From: Crenobacter cavernae
GTDB taxonomy: Bacteria; Pseudomonadota; Gammaproteobacteria; Burkholderiales; Chromobacteriaceae
Assembly (NCBI RefSeq): GCF_003355495.1
Contig: NZ_CP031337.1
Coordinates: forward strand, 2,795,001-2,859,000
Length of the DNA stretch: 64,000 nt
Direction of reading: 5' to 3'
In this document: positions 7,674 to 16,200 of the stretch, one piece after another
Numbering within the stretch: the stretch's first letter is position 1
Layout of the letters: each line of letters opens with the position of its first letter
Program-made: the position numbers and the translations under genes
The notes under the pieces: model-generated
Seen by the model: the letters and a program-made list of their open reading frames with translations, nothing else
Told to the model about the DNA's origin: nothing
The model's database searches: none

Positions 7674-9308
7674 TCAGCTCGGACGGCAGGGGCGGAACAG
7701 GTCGAGTTCCGGCTGATACAGCCGGGTCTTCACGTTCATGATGCCCAGCACCGAATGGAACAAATTGTCCTGCGAGTGCGGCTGCGCCGCGCGCGCCTTC
7801 AGGCAGGCGGTGTTCACGCCGAAGTCCTTCTGGTAGCCGTCAGACAGCCACACCATCATCGGGATGTGCTTCTGCACGTCGGGCGCGAACAGGTACGGCG
7901 TCGCGTGCAGATACATATTGTTCTCGCCGAGCGACTCGCCGTGATCGGACATATAGATCATCGAGGTGTCGAAACGCCCGCCGTTCTTCTTCAGGAAAGC
8001 TATCGTCTGGCTCAGGAAGTAGTCGGTGTACAGGATGGTGTTGTCGTACACATTGGTGATTTCCTCGCGCGAGCACTCCTGCAACTGGTTGGTGCGGCAG
8101 GTCGGCTGGAAGGCGTCGAAACGCTGCGGGTAGCGCAGGTAGTAGGCCGGGCCGTGGCTGCCCTTCTGGTGCAGCACGATCACCGCGTCGCCCTTTAGCT
8201 GGTCGACGTAGTCCTGCAGCTTGTACAGCATCGCCTCGTCGTAGCACTCGTCGTCGCCGCAGGACTCGGGCAGCTTGCCGCGGTAATCGTCCGCACTTTC
8301 ATAGGCCACGCGGTCGCACGCGCCCTTGCAGCCGGAGTTGTTGTCGCGCCACAGCACCTCGACGCCGGCGCGCTTGAGCACGTCGAGCAGGCCCTGCTGA
8401 CTCTTCCCCTTCTCGTCGCTGTAGTTCTCGCGACCGAGGCCGGAGAACATGCACGGCACCGACACCGCCGTCTCGGTACCGCACGAGTGGGCATTAGGGA
8501 AGTTGATCAGCCCGTCCTGCTTTTTCAGCAAGGGGTTGGTCTCGCGAGCGTAGCCGTTGAGCGAGAAGTTGGCCGCACGCGCGGCCTCGCCGACCACGAT
8601 CACCGTCAGCGCCTTCTTCGGCCGCGCCGCCTCGGCCGGATCGCGATGCGCGTCCTCGCCGATCGGCTTGATCTCCCGCGGCTTGCCGGTCGCCGACTTC
8701 GCGTACGAATAACCGGCCTGCAGCACGTTGCTCGGCACCAAGAGGAAACACAGCTGGCGGTTGTTGCGCGCGATCGACGCGATGTCCTGGTAGAAGCTCA
8801 TCACCAGGCCGCCCGCCAGCGCGGCCGACAACACCAGCGCGCCGCCGCGCAACAGCAGGCCCTTCCACCAGCTATTGCCGTAGTCGACCCTCACCCAGCA
8901 CACCAGCGCCGCCGGCAACCCGCCCAGCCCGACGATATACGCCAGCATCTGTGAATCGAAGAGTTCGGTCGCTTCGGCCGGATCGGTCTCGGTGACGTTG
9001 CGGACCATGTCGACGTCGATCATCACGCCGTACTTGTGCATGAAGTAGGCGAGCGACGCCGACAGGATCAGCAGGATCACCGCCACCGGCTTGGTCAGAT
9101 AGGGCCAGGACAGCAGCGACAGCAACACGTTGAATATCAGGATCAACGCCGCGCCGACCGCGCCCATCAGCAACCAGGCTCGGTCGCCGGCGGCGGCGTT
9201 GGCGCCCGACAAGGCATGCCAGAACGGCAGGTTGTAGATCAGGACGAAAGCGGCCGAGAGCAGCAGCGTGACGACGGCGACGGGGACGCGCGGACGGTTC
9301 TTGAACAT
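7674..9308 (-). CDS. eptA: Lipid A phosphoethanolamine transferase
   Basis: 544 residues. Five N-terminal membrane helices anchor a periplasmic sulfatase-fold domain that moves phosphoethanolamine from phosphatidylethanolamine to lipid A, lowering the negative surface charge; MCR and Neisseria LptA (EptA) belong to this family. Seen here: the metal-ligand Glu241 in VVGEAARA, the nucleophile Thr278 in HSCGTETAVSVPCMF, the metal-binding MSDHGESLGE, and paired periplasmic cysteines (CKGACDR, CGDDEC). The ATG at 9308 is preferred over an in-frame GTG at 9344 because a PmrA-box-like repeat at 9359-9375 would place the transcript start downstream of that GTG. Converges with the uspA-like gene. Confidence 0.93.
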   Translation of the reverse strand: MFKNRPRVPVAVVTLLLSAAFVLIYNLPFWHALSGANAAAGDRAWLLMGAVGAALILIFNVLLSLLSWPYLTKPVAVILLILSASLAYFMHKYGVMIDVDMVRNVTETDPAEATELFDSQMLAYIVGLGGLPAALVCWVRVDYGNSWWKGLLLRGGALVLSAALAGGLVMSFYQDIASIARNNRQLCFLLVPSNVLQAGYSYAKSATGKPREIKPIGEDAHRDPAEAARPKKALTVIVVGEAARAANFSLNGYARETNPLLKKQDGLINFPNAHSCGTETAVSVPCMFSGLGRENYSDEKGKSQQGLLDVLKRAGVEVLWRDNNSGCKGACDRVAYESADDYRGKLPESCGDDECYDEAMLYKLQDYVDQLKGDAVIVLHQKGSHGPAYYLRYPQRFDAFQPTCRTNQLQECSREEITNVYDNTILYTDYFLSQTIAFLKKNGGRFDTSMIYMSDHGESLGENNMYLHATPYLFAPDVQKHIPMMVWLSDGYQKDFGVNTACLKARAAQPHSQDNLFHSVLGIMNVKTRLYQPELDLFRPCRPS

Positions 9309-9358
9309 GGGCGGGCGGCGGATACGAAACGCAAAACTCGACACGTTAGCCGGCCTCG

Positions 9359-9375
9359 CTTAATGGAATATTAAG
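9359..9375 (-). promoter_or_regulatory. Candidate PmrA box upstream of eptA
   Basis: CTTAAT-GGAAT-ATTAAG: two half-sites separated by five bases, about 50 bases upstream of the eptA start. The known PmrA/BasR site is YTTAAK-N5-YTTAAK; the second half differs at one position on either strand. PmrA control of eptA is established in enteric bacteria; here it is inferred. Confidence 0.55.
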
Positions 9376-9389
9376 CCCGACCGATATCT

Positions 9390-9725
9390 CTAGCGCCTTG
9401 AACGACGGCTGGCTACCTGCTCGGCCAACGATCCCCCGCCAGCAACGCTGGCCTTGCGCTCGGCGGTGTAATCCCACCAGACGCGCGCGCCCTGGCCGTC
9501 CATATAGCGCACCACCGAAATCAGCACGTCGATCACGCATGGGTCGTGCCGCACCCCGCTCGACACGCACAATTCGTCGTATAGGCGGTAGGGATCACAA
9601 GCGACCAATTGCCCAGGGTGGGTGATGCCGATGAGACGCAGGTCCTCGGCCATTGCGGGCCCGATATTGGGAAGATCGGTCAGCGCCTTTGCCTCATGCG
9701 GCGGGCCGCAGCGTTTGGGATGCAT
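9390..9725 (-). CDS. Helix-hairpin-helix protein of the Cdd1 ('pathogenicity locus') family
   Basis: 111 residues. The N-terminal half carries a helix-hairpin-helix (ALTDLPNIGPAMAEDLRLIG) and the C-terminal half the family pattern DPYRLYDELCVSSGVRHDPC, then VVRYMDG and WWDYTAERK. Cdd1 proteins are small, widely distributed and of unknown function; the hairpin suggests DNA or protein contact. The start at 9725 (MHPKRCGPP) fits the family N-terminus; an ATG 42 bases upstream in frame is possible. The end of the gene contains one TTGGCCGAG copy (9420). It runs parallel to eptA but lies upstream of the candidate PmrA box. Confidence 0.75.
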   Translation of the reverse strand: MHPKRCGPPHEAKALTDLPNIGPAMAEDLRLIGITHPGQLVACDPYRLYDELCVSSGVRHDPCVIDVLISVVRYMDGQGARVWWDYTAERKASVAGGGSLAEQVASRRSRR

Positions 9726-9962
9726 GAAGATTCCGTCTACGGAAAAGGCTCCAACAAGAAGCCTCATGGCAATCGATACGCCGGTTTAGGGCGGGGGAAA
9801 CCGGCGCGGTACAGACCATCAGTCGCCGAAACATCGGAAACGCACCGCCGGTGTCCGGGAACGACCAAAAGGACGAGGGTGAAGCGCGCCGTCGCCCGCT
9901 CCACCCTCGTCGATTCTTTCCTTGATTCTTATGGCCGGAATGCTGGAATACTTATTAAAGGC

Positions 9963-10166
9963 TCAGGCCGGCAAGTCGGGCTCGGCGTCCACGGTGTAGT
10001 CGTCGTTCGCCGCTTCGCTCGGGTCGATACTGCCATGCTGCTGGCACCATGCGGCGGCTTCGGCTCGATCGGTAAGCAGGCGCTCCGACCAGTAGGACAA
10101 GCCGCCCGGGCCCTCTTGGCCCGTCGCGATACCCCGCAGCGAATCGATGTAGTTCAATGCATCCAT
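9963..10166 (-). CDS. Small hypothetical protein (67 aa)
   Basis: Not recognised. 67 residues, acidic, starting MDALNYIDSLRGIATGQEGP and ending in an Asp/Glu-rich tail. It is supported by a strong ribosome binding site (GGAGGAG eight bases upstream of the ATG) behind an A/T-rich leader. No signal peptide, membrane helix or metal site. The flanks 9768-9962 and 10167-10452 hold no other gene that I can support. Confidence 0.6.
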   Translation of the reverse strand: MDALNYIDSLRGIATGQEGPGGLSYWSERLLTDRAEAAAWCQQHGSIDPSEAANDDYTVDAEPDLPA

Positions 10167-10452
10167 CGCGCTCCTCCTTTTTTATTTTTTGGTGGACTCT
10201 GAAGATAGTGTCTGGCAAGCCGTATCACCATAAGTAGGATTACCTATTTTTGTCATTATTTCACTGATGCGGCGCAACAAAGCGATTGATTTTGCAGGAA
10301 AAAGGGCAAAGACAAGGCAAACAAGCGTTTGTCGGCCGGGCACGATTGATGCTAGGCGATTATTTTCCCTCCCCACTCCGTCCTGGTCGCACGCCGAGCT
10401 ACAATGCGCGTCTTTCCGAGCCTCCACCCGACCCCATCCCCGGAGACCCCGC

Positions 10453-11247
10453 TTGAGCCACTACCGCCGCATCGCCTGCCTCAGCACCGAGGCGGTCGAA
10501 ACCCTCTATCTACTGGGCGCCGAAGACCGCATCGCCGGCATCTCGGGCTTTACCGTCTACCCGCCCGAGGCGCGCCGCGACAAGCCGAAAATCAGCGGCT
10601 TCTCCAGCGGCAAGCTCGAACGCATCCTCGCCGTCGAACCCGACCTGGTGATCGCGTTCAGCGACATGCAGGCCGAACTCGCACGCGAGCTGATCAAGGC
10701 GGGCCTCGAGGTCCATGTGTTCAACCAGCGCACCCTCGCCGGCATCCTGAATATGGTGTCGACGCTCGGCGCGCTCGTCGACAGGAGCGCCGAAGCCGCC
10801 GCGCTCTCGGCCAAGCTTGCGGCTAGGATCGACGAAGCGCGCGAGCAAGCCGCACCGGTCTCCCGGCGGCCCGGCATCTACTTCGAGGAATGGGACGAGC
10901 CGCTGATCAGCGGCGTCGGCTGGGTGTCCGAACTGATCGTTGCGGCCGGCGGCGTGGACGTGTTCGCCGAGACCGCGCATCACGCGTCGGCCAGCGAACG
11001 CATCATCGCCGACCCGGCCGAAGTGGTGAGACGCGCCCCTGACATCGTCGTCGGTTCGTGGTGCGGCAAGAAATTCCGGCCGGAAAGCTTGGCCGAGCGC
11101 GCAGGCTGGGAGGGCATTCCCGCACTGCAGAATGGCCACGTTCTCGAGATCAAGTCGGCCGACATCCTGTCGCCGGGGCCATCGGCGATCCTGCGCGGCC
11201 TGCCGCAGCTGCAGGCGGCCGTCGCACGCTGGCGGGCGGCGCAATGA
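10453..11247 (+). CDS. BtuF/FhuD-like solute-binding fold protein without signal peptide
   Basis: 264 residues with the type III periplasmic binding protein fold used for cobalamin and ferric siderophores (RIACLSTEAVETLYLLGAED, ISGFSSGKLERILAVEPDL, GVGWVSELIVAAGGVDVF). The likely start is TTG at 10453, with GGAGA at 10442-10446; it gives a protein with no export signal, so it may act in the cytosol. The cysteine in RIACLST and the absence of an adjacent ABC permease or ATPase fit the family often annotated as cobalamin-binding protein. Its stop overlaps the start of the DUF1289 gene (ATGA at 11244), so the two are translationally coupled. Ligand unknown. Confidence 0.75.
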   Translation: MSHYRRIACLSTEAVETLYLLGAEDRIAGISGFTVYPPEARRDKPKISGFSSGKLERILAVEPDLVIAFSDMQAELARELIKAGLEVHVFNQRTLAGILNMVSTLGALVDRSAEAAALSAKLAARIDEAREQAAPVSRRPGIYFEEWDEPLISGVGWVSELIVAAGGVDVFAETAHHASASERIIADPAEVVRRAPDIVVGSWCGKKFRPESLAERAGWEGIPALQNGHVLEIKSADILSPGPSAILRGLPQLQAAVARWRAAQ

Positions 11248-11612
11248 GCGACATCCCTTCGCCGTGCGTAAAGCTGTGCCAACTCGACGATGCCCGCGCG
11301 TTCTGTACCGGCTGCCGCCGCACGCTCGACGAGATCGCCCAATGGTCGAAGTACAGCGCCGCACAGAAGCGCGCGGTGTGGGCGCGACTGGAGAGCGAAT
11401 CGCCGACGCCGGTCGGCCGAGCCAAACGGTGCGAGCGCTGCGACGCCGAATTCGCTTGCGGCAGCGGCGGGCGCGACGGCCGCTGCTGGTGCAACGAACT
11501 GCCGCAGGTGCTGCCGCTGGCGGCCGACGGTGGCGACTGCCTGTGCCCGAACTGCCTCGCCGATCACCTGCGACGCGAATACGAAAAGCGCGACCTGACG
11601 CCGCCGTTCTGA
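11244..11612 (+). CDS. DUF1289 plus cysteine-rich CWC domain protein
   Basis: 122 residues. The N-terminal half is DUF1289 (PSPCVKLCQLDDARAFCTGC then RTLDEIAQW), with a four-cysteine cluster. The C-terminal half has the cysteine-rich CWC pattern (RCERCDAEFAC...CWC, and LCPNCLADHL). At least ten cysteines suggest zinc or an iron-sulfur centre. The start overlaps the stop of the BtuF-like gene (ATGA), showing co-translation, and the hutD-like frame follows after ten bases. Function unknown; the domain combination is recurrent in betaproteobacteria to my knowledge. Confidence 0.8.
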   Translation: MSDIPSPCVKLCQLDDARAFCTGCRRTLDEIAQWSKYSAAQKRAVWARLESESPTPVGRAKRCERCDAEFACGSGGRDGRCWCNELPQVLPLAADGGDCLCPNCLADHLRREYEKRDLTPPF

Positions 11613-11622
11613 GACCTTGACC

Positions 11623-12218
11623 ATGCACAGACTCGACGCCACCCATTATCCGGTCGCCGCGTGGAAGAACGGCGGCGGCAGCACGCGCCAGGTCGTGATC
11701 CACCGGCCGGCGCCGACCTCGAGACCTTCGATTACCGCATCAGCCTCGCCAACGTCGCAAGCGACGGACCGTTCTCGTTTTTCTCAGGCGTCGACCGCAC
11801 GCTGGCGCTGATCACCGGCGAGCGCGACGGAGACGGCCTCGAACTCAGCTTTGCCGACAGTGCCACCCACCACAGCCTGACGCCTCAGAGCGCGCCATTG
11901 GTATTTGCCGGCGAGCTCGCCGTCGTCAGCCGGCTGACGGGCGGCCCGGTACTCGACTTTAACGTGATGACCCGCCGTGCCCGCTGCCGTCACCGGGTCA
12001 GTGAATTGCGGCTGACTGAAGCGCTCACGCTGGCCCATGGCGCGGACACCTTCCTGCTGCTCGCCGCGGGCGACGCGTGCACCGCAAACGACGGGTTCCG
12101 TTGCGAAACGCTGGCCCGGCTCGACGCGCTGAGCCTGGCCGTGCCCGGCGTGCTGACCTTGACGCCGCACGGCCCGTGCCGGTTGTTCCGGATCGAGATC
12201 CTGCCGGCCGGCGCCTGA
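11623..12218 (+). pseudogene. HutD/Ves-family cupin, apparent single-base frameshift
   Basis: HutD-family cupins are linked to histidine utilisation and cold adaptation. The N-terminal signature WKNGGGSTRQVVIH is read from ATG 11623, but the rest (LETFDYRISLANVASDGPFS...FSGVDRTLALITGE to the stop at 12218) is in another frame. Inserting one C near 11703-11709, where the sequence reads CACCGGCC, would restore the expected IHPAGADLETF. The downstream part is intact to a normal C-terminus, so this is either a recent inactivation or a base-call error. It is the third gene of a run starting with the BtuF-like gene. Confidence 0.75.
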
Positions 12219-12230
12219 GGTCGGCCCAAA

Positions 12231-12262
12231 CAAAACCCGCCATGAAGGCGGGTTTGTTTTTA
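12231..12262. terminator. Bidirectional intrinsic terminator
   Basis: Stem AAACCCGCC (12233-12241), loop ATGAA, stem GGCGGGTTT (12247-12255), T-rich on the + side and A-rich on the other side. It serves the hutD-like gene (+) and the convergent pseudouridine synthase (-). Confidence 0.9.
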
Positions 12263-12268
12263 GGCAAA

Positions 12269-13021
12269 TCAGAAACGCTCGAACTCGCGCAGGTAGCGCC
12301 ACTGCCCTTCGGCCAGATCGCCAAGCGCGATGCGGCCGACGCGGATGCGCTTGATCGCCGTCACGTTCAAGCCGGCCGCCTCGACCAGCCCCCGCACCAG
12401 CCGCGGCCGGTTCTGGCGCACGACCACGCGCAGCTGCAGATCGCTCTGGCGGCTGATCTTGTACGGCCCGATGCGCTTGCCTTCGAGTTCGCGCTTCGCG
12501 TTCAGACGGGCCAGCGCCTCCGGCGGCAGCGGCTCGGCCAACCACACCAGGTATTCCTGCTCGAAGTCGGTGGCGTCCTTGATCAGCTTGTTCGCGACGC
12601 CGTCGTCCTGCGTCAGCACGACGAGGCCGGTCGCGTCGTTGTCGAGCCAGCCGGCCGACACCAGATGCTGCTGGTGACGCTTGAGGAAGAGGATGCCGGA
12701 GCGGTCGCTTGCCGCCCGTTGTCCGACGACGACGAGTTCGGCCACGCCGTGCTCGCCCGGCCGCGTCTTGGACAGCGTGTAGCCGGCCGGCTTGTTGACG
12801 ATCAGCGTGACCCTATCGGCCTGCACGCCGGCCGGGCGCGGTGCCAGCTCGATGCGCTGGTCGGCGCGCACGCGGCTGCCGAGCGCGTCGACCACCACGC
12901 CGTCGACCTTCACCAGCCCCATCTCGATCAGTTCGTCGGCCTCGCGGCGCGAGCAGCGCGCGAGTTCGGTCACGCGCTTGGACAGGCGGAGGGTGTCGTC
13001 GTTGGCTTGCGGGTCGGTCAT
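12269..13021 (-). CDS. RsuA/RluF-family rRNA pseudouridine synthase
   Basis: 250 residues: an S4 RNA-binding domain (RLSKRVTELARCSRREADEL) followed by the RsuA-type catalytic domain (VNKPAGYTLSKTRPGEHGV, then LDNDATGLVVLTQDDGVANK, and C-terminal RPRLVRGLVEAAGLNVTAIK). The catalytic aspartate is in GWLDND. Most family members have GRLD, so Trp replaces the conserved Arg just before the catalytic Leu-Asp, which is unusual. The target is probably a 23S rRNA uridine (RluF-like), but RluB/E-type specificity cannot be excluded. Ribosome binding site weak (GGAAA). One TTGGCCGAG copy at 12533. Confidence 0.82.
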   Translation of the reverse strand: MTDPQANDDTLRLSKRVTELARCSRREADELIEMGLVKVDGVVVDALGSRVRADQRIELAPRPAGVQADRVTLIVNKPAGYTLSKTRPGEHGVAELVVVGQRAASDRSGILFLKRHQQHLVSAGWLDNDATGLVVLTQDDGVANKLIKDATDFEQEYLVWLAEPLPPEALARLNAKRELEGKRIGPYKISRQSDLQLRVVVRQNRPRLVRGLVEAAGLNVTAIKRIRVGRIALGDLAEGQWRYLREFERF

Positions 13022-13130
13022 GGCGGGGTTTCCGGAAAACGGGCGGGACCGCGATTATCCGCGTGTTTGCCGCGCGGCTCAAATCGCGATGCGAAAGACG
13101 CCGCCGGCGCGCGGATCCGGCCCGATGTCA

Positions 13131-13178
13131 AAGCTTGGCCGAGCGCTGTGCCGAATCTCATCGGCGGCTCGGCCAACG
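13131..13178 (-). terminator. Hairpin from an inverted TTGGCCGAG pair
   Basis: TTGGCCGAGC (13135-13144) and GCTCGGCCAA (13167-13176), two exact copies of the 9-mer with a spacer of about 22 bases. It follows the stop of the Pr6Pr gene on the minus strand. T-run weak, so termination strength is uncertain. Confidence 0.6.
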
Positions 13179-13180
13179 TG

Positions 13181-13861
13181 TCATCGGGCGTCCCCTTCTC
13201 CCGGCGGGTCGGAACGCACCGTCCGTGCCGCCTTCAGCCGCGCATCCAGCGCCACCACCAGCGAGCCCATCGCGAAGAAGGCCATCGCCAGAAACGCCGA
13301 GTTGAGCAGCACGCCTTCGTAGCCGAGGTGCAGCACATTCAGGAAGGGATAAGGGTAGTGCCCGAGGAAGGTGCCGCGCAACAGCGTGTAGCCGAGGTAG
13401 GCGGCCGGGTAGGCCAGCCACCGCAGCGCGTCGTGCCAACGCAGCCGTGCCGGCGGCACGTACAGCACCCAGTAGACGAAGTAGCCGAGCGGGATCGCAT
13501 CGTGCAGCATCAGGTCGGCCAGCCACTGCAGGCCGGTCGGGTGCCACAGCTCGCGCAGCAGCAGCTCGTACACCAGGCCGACGATGGCGATATAGGTCAG
13601 CGACGCCGAACGCGCCGCCGGCCGGCCGAGGAAGCGGCTGAAGCGCATATCGGGGAACAGCAGCGGCAGCGTCAGCCCGGCCGCCAAGAGCAGGTTGGTC
13701 AGGATAGTGAAGTAGCTGAAGAAGTTGAACACCGATATCGGCCACGGCACGCCTTGCGCCAGCCCGGCCGCCACGCCGTGGTAGAGCTGCAGGCCGAGCG
13801 CGAACCAGCCCGCCGTCAGCAGCGCGACTTCGAACGCGCGTCTTGTTTGATGGTTTTTCAT
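13181..13861 (-). CDS. Pr6Pr-type six-helix membrane protein
   Basis: 226 residues, about six hydrophobic helices. The pattern FNFFSYFTILTNLL near the second helix and PLGYFVYWVLYVPPARLRW match the Pr6Pr (FAR-17a/AIG1-like) family of inner-membrane proteins, whose function is unknown. The start at 13861 has GAGGGG upstream and a short cytosolic N-terminus; an in-frame codon far upstream (13996) would add a segment without support. It is monocistronic, bounded by a motif-pair hairpin downstream. Confidence 0.75.
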   Translation of the reverse strand: MKNHQTRRAFEVALLTAGWFALGLQLYHGVAAGLAQGVPWPISVFNFFSYFTILTNLLLAAGLTLPLLFPDMRFSRFLGRPAARSASLTYIAIVGLVYELLLRELWHPTGLQWLADLMLHDAIPLGYFVYWVLYVPPARLRWHDALRWLAYPAAYLGYTLLRGTFLGHYPYPFLNVLHLGYEGVLLNSAFLAMAFFAMGSLVVALDARLKAARTVRSDPPGEGDAR

Positions 13862-14061
13862 GACTGGCCCCTCGGCGCAGACGATTTGAAACCACGCTCG
13901 GGCGAAGAGCAGCGGCGAGCGAAAGCCCTGTCCCAAGACCGGAAGTAACAACAAAACGTGACAGCAGTTGTCGGCGGCTATTGAAAGCATAGCCAAAGCA
14001 GGGCTTGACGGCTCTCTCGGCTAGGCGTCGCGGGGGGCAGGACGGGACACCGCCAAAATAC

Positions 14062-14088
14062 AAAAAGCCCCGCGATGCGGGGCTTTTC
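14062..14088 (-). terminator. Intrinsic terminator of the cold-shock gene
   Basis: Stem AAAAGCCCCGC (14063-14073), loop GAT, stem GCGGGGCTTTT (14077-14087). Symmetric A/T flanks let it act on both strands. Confidence 0.9.
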
Positions 14089-14109
14089 AGTCAAACACTC
14101 AGCCGGTAA

Positions 14110-14313
14110 TTACTGCGGCTGGATGTTCGAAGCTTGCAGGCCTTTTTGGCCTTGGGTCACTTCGAAGCTCACGCGCTGGCCTTCTTGCAGGGTCTTGAAG
14201 CCGTTGGCGCGGATTTCGGAGAAGTGAGCGAACAGGTCGTCACCACCTTCGTCCGGGGTGATGAAACCAAAGCCTTTAGCGTCGTTGAACCACTTAACGA
14301 TACCAGTTTTCAT
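14110..14313 (-). CDS. CspA-family cold-shock protein
   Basis: 67-residue OB-fold nucleic-acid chaperone. Both RNA-binding motifs are intact: RNP1 KGFGFI near residues 13-18 and RNP2 LFAHF near 27-31, with the starting MKTGIVKWFNDAKGFGF and ending GLQASNIQPQ. Such proteins bind single-stranded RNA and prevent secondary structure at low temperature. GGGAG lies before the ATG. The long gene-free stretch upstream (14314 onward) can hold the extended 5' leader typical of cold-shock mRNAs. Which csp paralogue this is cannot be told. Confidence 0.95.
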   Translation of the reverse strand: MKTGIVKWFNDAKGFGFITPDEGGDDLFAHFSEIRANGFKTLQEGQRVSFEVTQGQKGLQASNIQPQ

Positions 14314-14882
14314 AATCTAAAACTCCCTAATTAGGACAAATGAGCAAATGCTCGGGGCGCATGTAAATCAAGGAGGGGGTAGCACAACTGAAGTACCGCT
14401 GAGGAACCACAAGTGGACAACGATCACACAACTTGAAAAACTTGCGAGACACGTTATACGGGAGATTGGCCCACAGGGCAAATTTATTTTGCGCGACACC
14501 CTATGCAAGACGCATTCTAGGCGACGAATCCAAACCGGACAAGCCCGTCACACAAGGCCCTGCGACATCATGGGCCCGCAGCAAGAAATTGGACCGAGCC
14601 TGCCGCGAGGCTCGGCCAACCCAGACCTAGCCGGCCACCGTCCCGCGAACGCCATCCGAGAGGGTGCGAGCAGCATCGCTACGGTTCAGCCCGGCAACTT
14701 CGCCGCCAAGGGGTCCACCTCCCGCCGGCCCGGCCGCAAGCCGCACCGGGATTACCCGCAAGACAATGGACTTCCCCTATCGCCCGCCCGGGCGGCATGG
14801 CCGATAGTGACCGTCGCCGGCGATGCCGGGACACGACCGCCCCGCGCCGGACGCCCCCTTACCGACTACTGGAGCTTGCAAC
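14314..14882. other. Gene-free divergent region between csp and DUF3422 gene
   Basis: About 570 bases without a supported gene. The part near csp is AT-richer and probably holds its leader and promoter. At 14590-14620 a motif pair (TTGGACCGAGCC facing GGCTCGGCCAA, one inserted base) contains an exact 9-mer at 14611-14619. A CG-rich segment before 14871 leads to the GGAG ribosome binding site of the DUF3422 gene. Confidence 0.5.
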
Positions 14883-16154
14883 GTGTTGGACCATCCGCTG
14901 AGGGACACCTTGGCCAGCGAAGTACACGCCCGCCCCTTTCTTCGCCTGGAGGGCTCGGCCCGCCTGTCTCACCTGGCGATCTACACCGACGAACAGCCAG
15001 ACATCCACCACCGCCTGCTCGCCGCCCTGTGCGCGGCGCTGGGCACCACGCCCCCTCCGGCCTCGGCCAACCATTTCACCCACCGCCACGACGGCCTGCT
15101 GCTCAAGTGGGAGCGCCACATCGAGTTCTCGACCTTCACCTTCGTGCTCGAGGACACCCGCGGCGAGCCGTTCTCCGACACCGCGATCAGCCGCGTGCCG
15201 GCCGGATGGCTGTCGCAGCTGAAGGGCACGCGGCTGGTCGCGCTGCACGCCGAAGTCATCCAGCGCGGCGCAGCCGAACGGGCGCGCGCGTCGCTCAGGC
15301 AGTGGTTCTCCGGCCCGGTGCTGGTCGGCAGCCGCGTGCTGGCCGGCGGCGAGGTGTGGTGCGACTGGCATATCGCGCCCGACGGCTTCTCGCGCTTCCT
15401 GGTGCTCGACCTCGACTTTCGCGAGGCGCAGGTCGGCCGCCTGCTGCAGCGGCTATACGAAATCGAGACCTACCGGATGATGGCGCTGTTGGCGCTGCCG
15501 CTGGCGCGCGAGATGGCGGGCACCTTAGGCCGCCTGGAGGCCGAACTGTCCGCCATCATGGAAAGGATGGACGCCAACGCCGGCGGCAGCGAGGACCCGG
15601 CACTGTTGCAGCAACTGACCCGGCTGGCCGCGCATGCGCAGGCGCTGAGCGCGCACAGCACGCGCTTCAGCGCGTCGCGCGCCTACGACCAGCTCTTGAC
15701 CGCGCGCATCACCGAACTGCGCGAAGAGCGCATAGAAGGCGTGCCGACCATCGGCGAATTCATGGAGCGCCGCCTGTCGCCCGCGATCAACACCTGCCGC
15801 TCGGTGCAGGCGCGCCAAGAACAGCTCGCCACGCTGGTCGCCCGCGCGATCGACCTGTTGCGCACTCGCGTCAACCTCGCGCAGGAACGGCAGACCAACG
15901 CGCTGTTGCAGGGGATGAACCGCACCGCGCGCACCCAGCTGCAGATGCAGCACGCGGTGGAAGGACTGTCGGTCGCGGCGATTTCCTACTACGTGCTGAG
16001 CCTGTTGGCGGTCGCGCTCAAGGCGCTCAAGCAGGCAGGCCTGCCGGTCAGCCCCGAGGTCGGACAGGGGCTCTTGATCGTGCCGGTGGTGCTGTGCGTG
16101 TATTTCGGCGTGCGGCGGCTGCACAAGAACTTCGCGGTAGAGGGCAAGCATTGA
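14883..16154 (+). CDS. DUF3422 membrane-anchored protein
   Basis: 423 residues of the DUF3422 family: N-terminal HPLRDTLASEVHARPFLRL, a central region with WFSGPVLVGSRVLAGGEVWC, a long helical stretch with coiled-coil character, and two C-terminal membrane helices (AAISYYVLSLLAVALKAL and GLLIVPVVLCVYFGV). Function unknown; the C-terminal anchor places the rest in the cytosol. The GTG at 14883 is preferred, with GGAG eight bases upstream and the family N-terminus right after it; an ATG 60 bases upstream in frame (14823) lacks a ribosome binding site. One TTGGCCGAG copy at 15062. Confidence 0.8.
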   Translation: MLDHPLRDTLASEVHARPFLRLEGSARLSHLAIYTDEQPDIHHRLLAALCAALGTTPPPASANHFTHRHDGLLLKWERHIEFSTFTFVLEDTRGEPFSDTAISRVPAGWLSQLKGTRLVALHAEVIQRGAAERARASLRQWFSGPVLVGSRVLAGGEVWCDWHIAPDGFSRFLVLDLDFREAQVGRLLQRLYEIETYRMMALLALPLAREMAGTLGRLEAELSAIMERMDANAGGSEDPALLQQLTRLAAHAQALSAHSTRFSASRAYDQLLTARITELREERIEGVPTIGEFMERRLSPAINTCRSVQARQEQLATLVARAIDLLRTRVNLAQERQTNALLQGMNRTARTQLQMQHAVEGLSVAAISYYVLSLLAVALKALKQAGLPVSPEVGQGLLIVPVVLCVYFGVRRLHKNFAVEGKH

Positions 16155-16190
16155 AAAAGGCCGGCCGGAGGGAGTCCCTCGGGCCGGCCC
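16154..16190 (-). terminator. Intrinsic terminator of the patatin gene
   Basis: GGCCGGCC-G-GAGGG and CCCTC-G-GGCCGGCC (16159-16189) form a long GC stem with a three-base loop; on the minus strand it is followed by TTTTT. It abuts the stop of the convergent DUF3422 gene and may serve both. Confidence 0.85.
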
Positions 16191-16200
16191 ATTCACCCGA

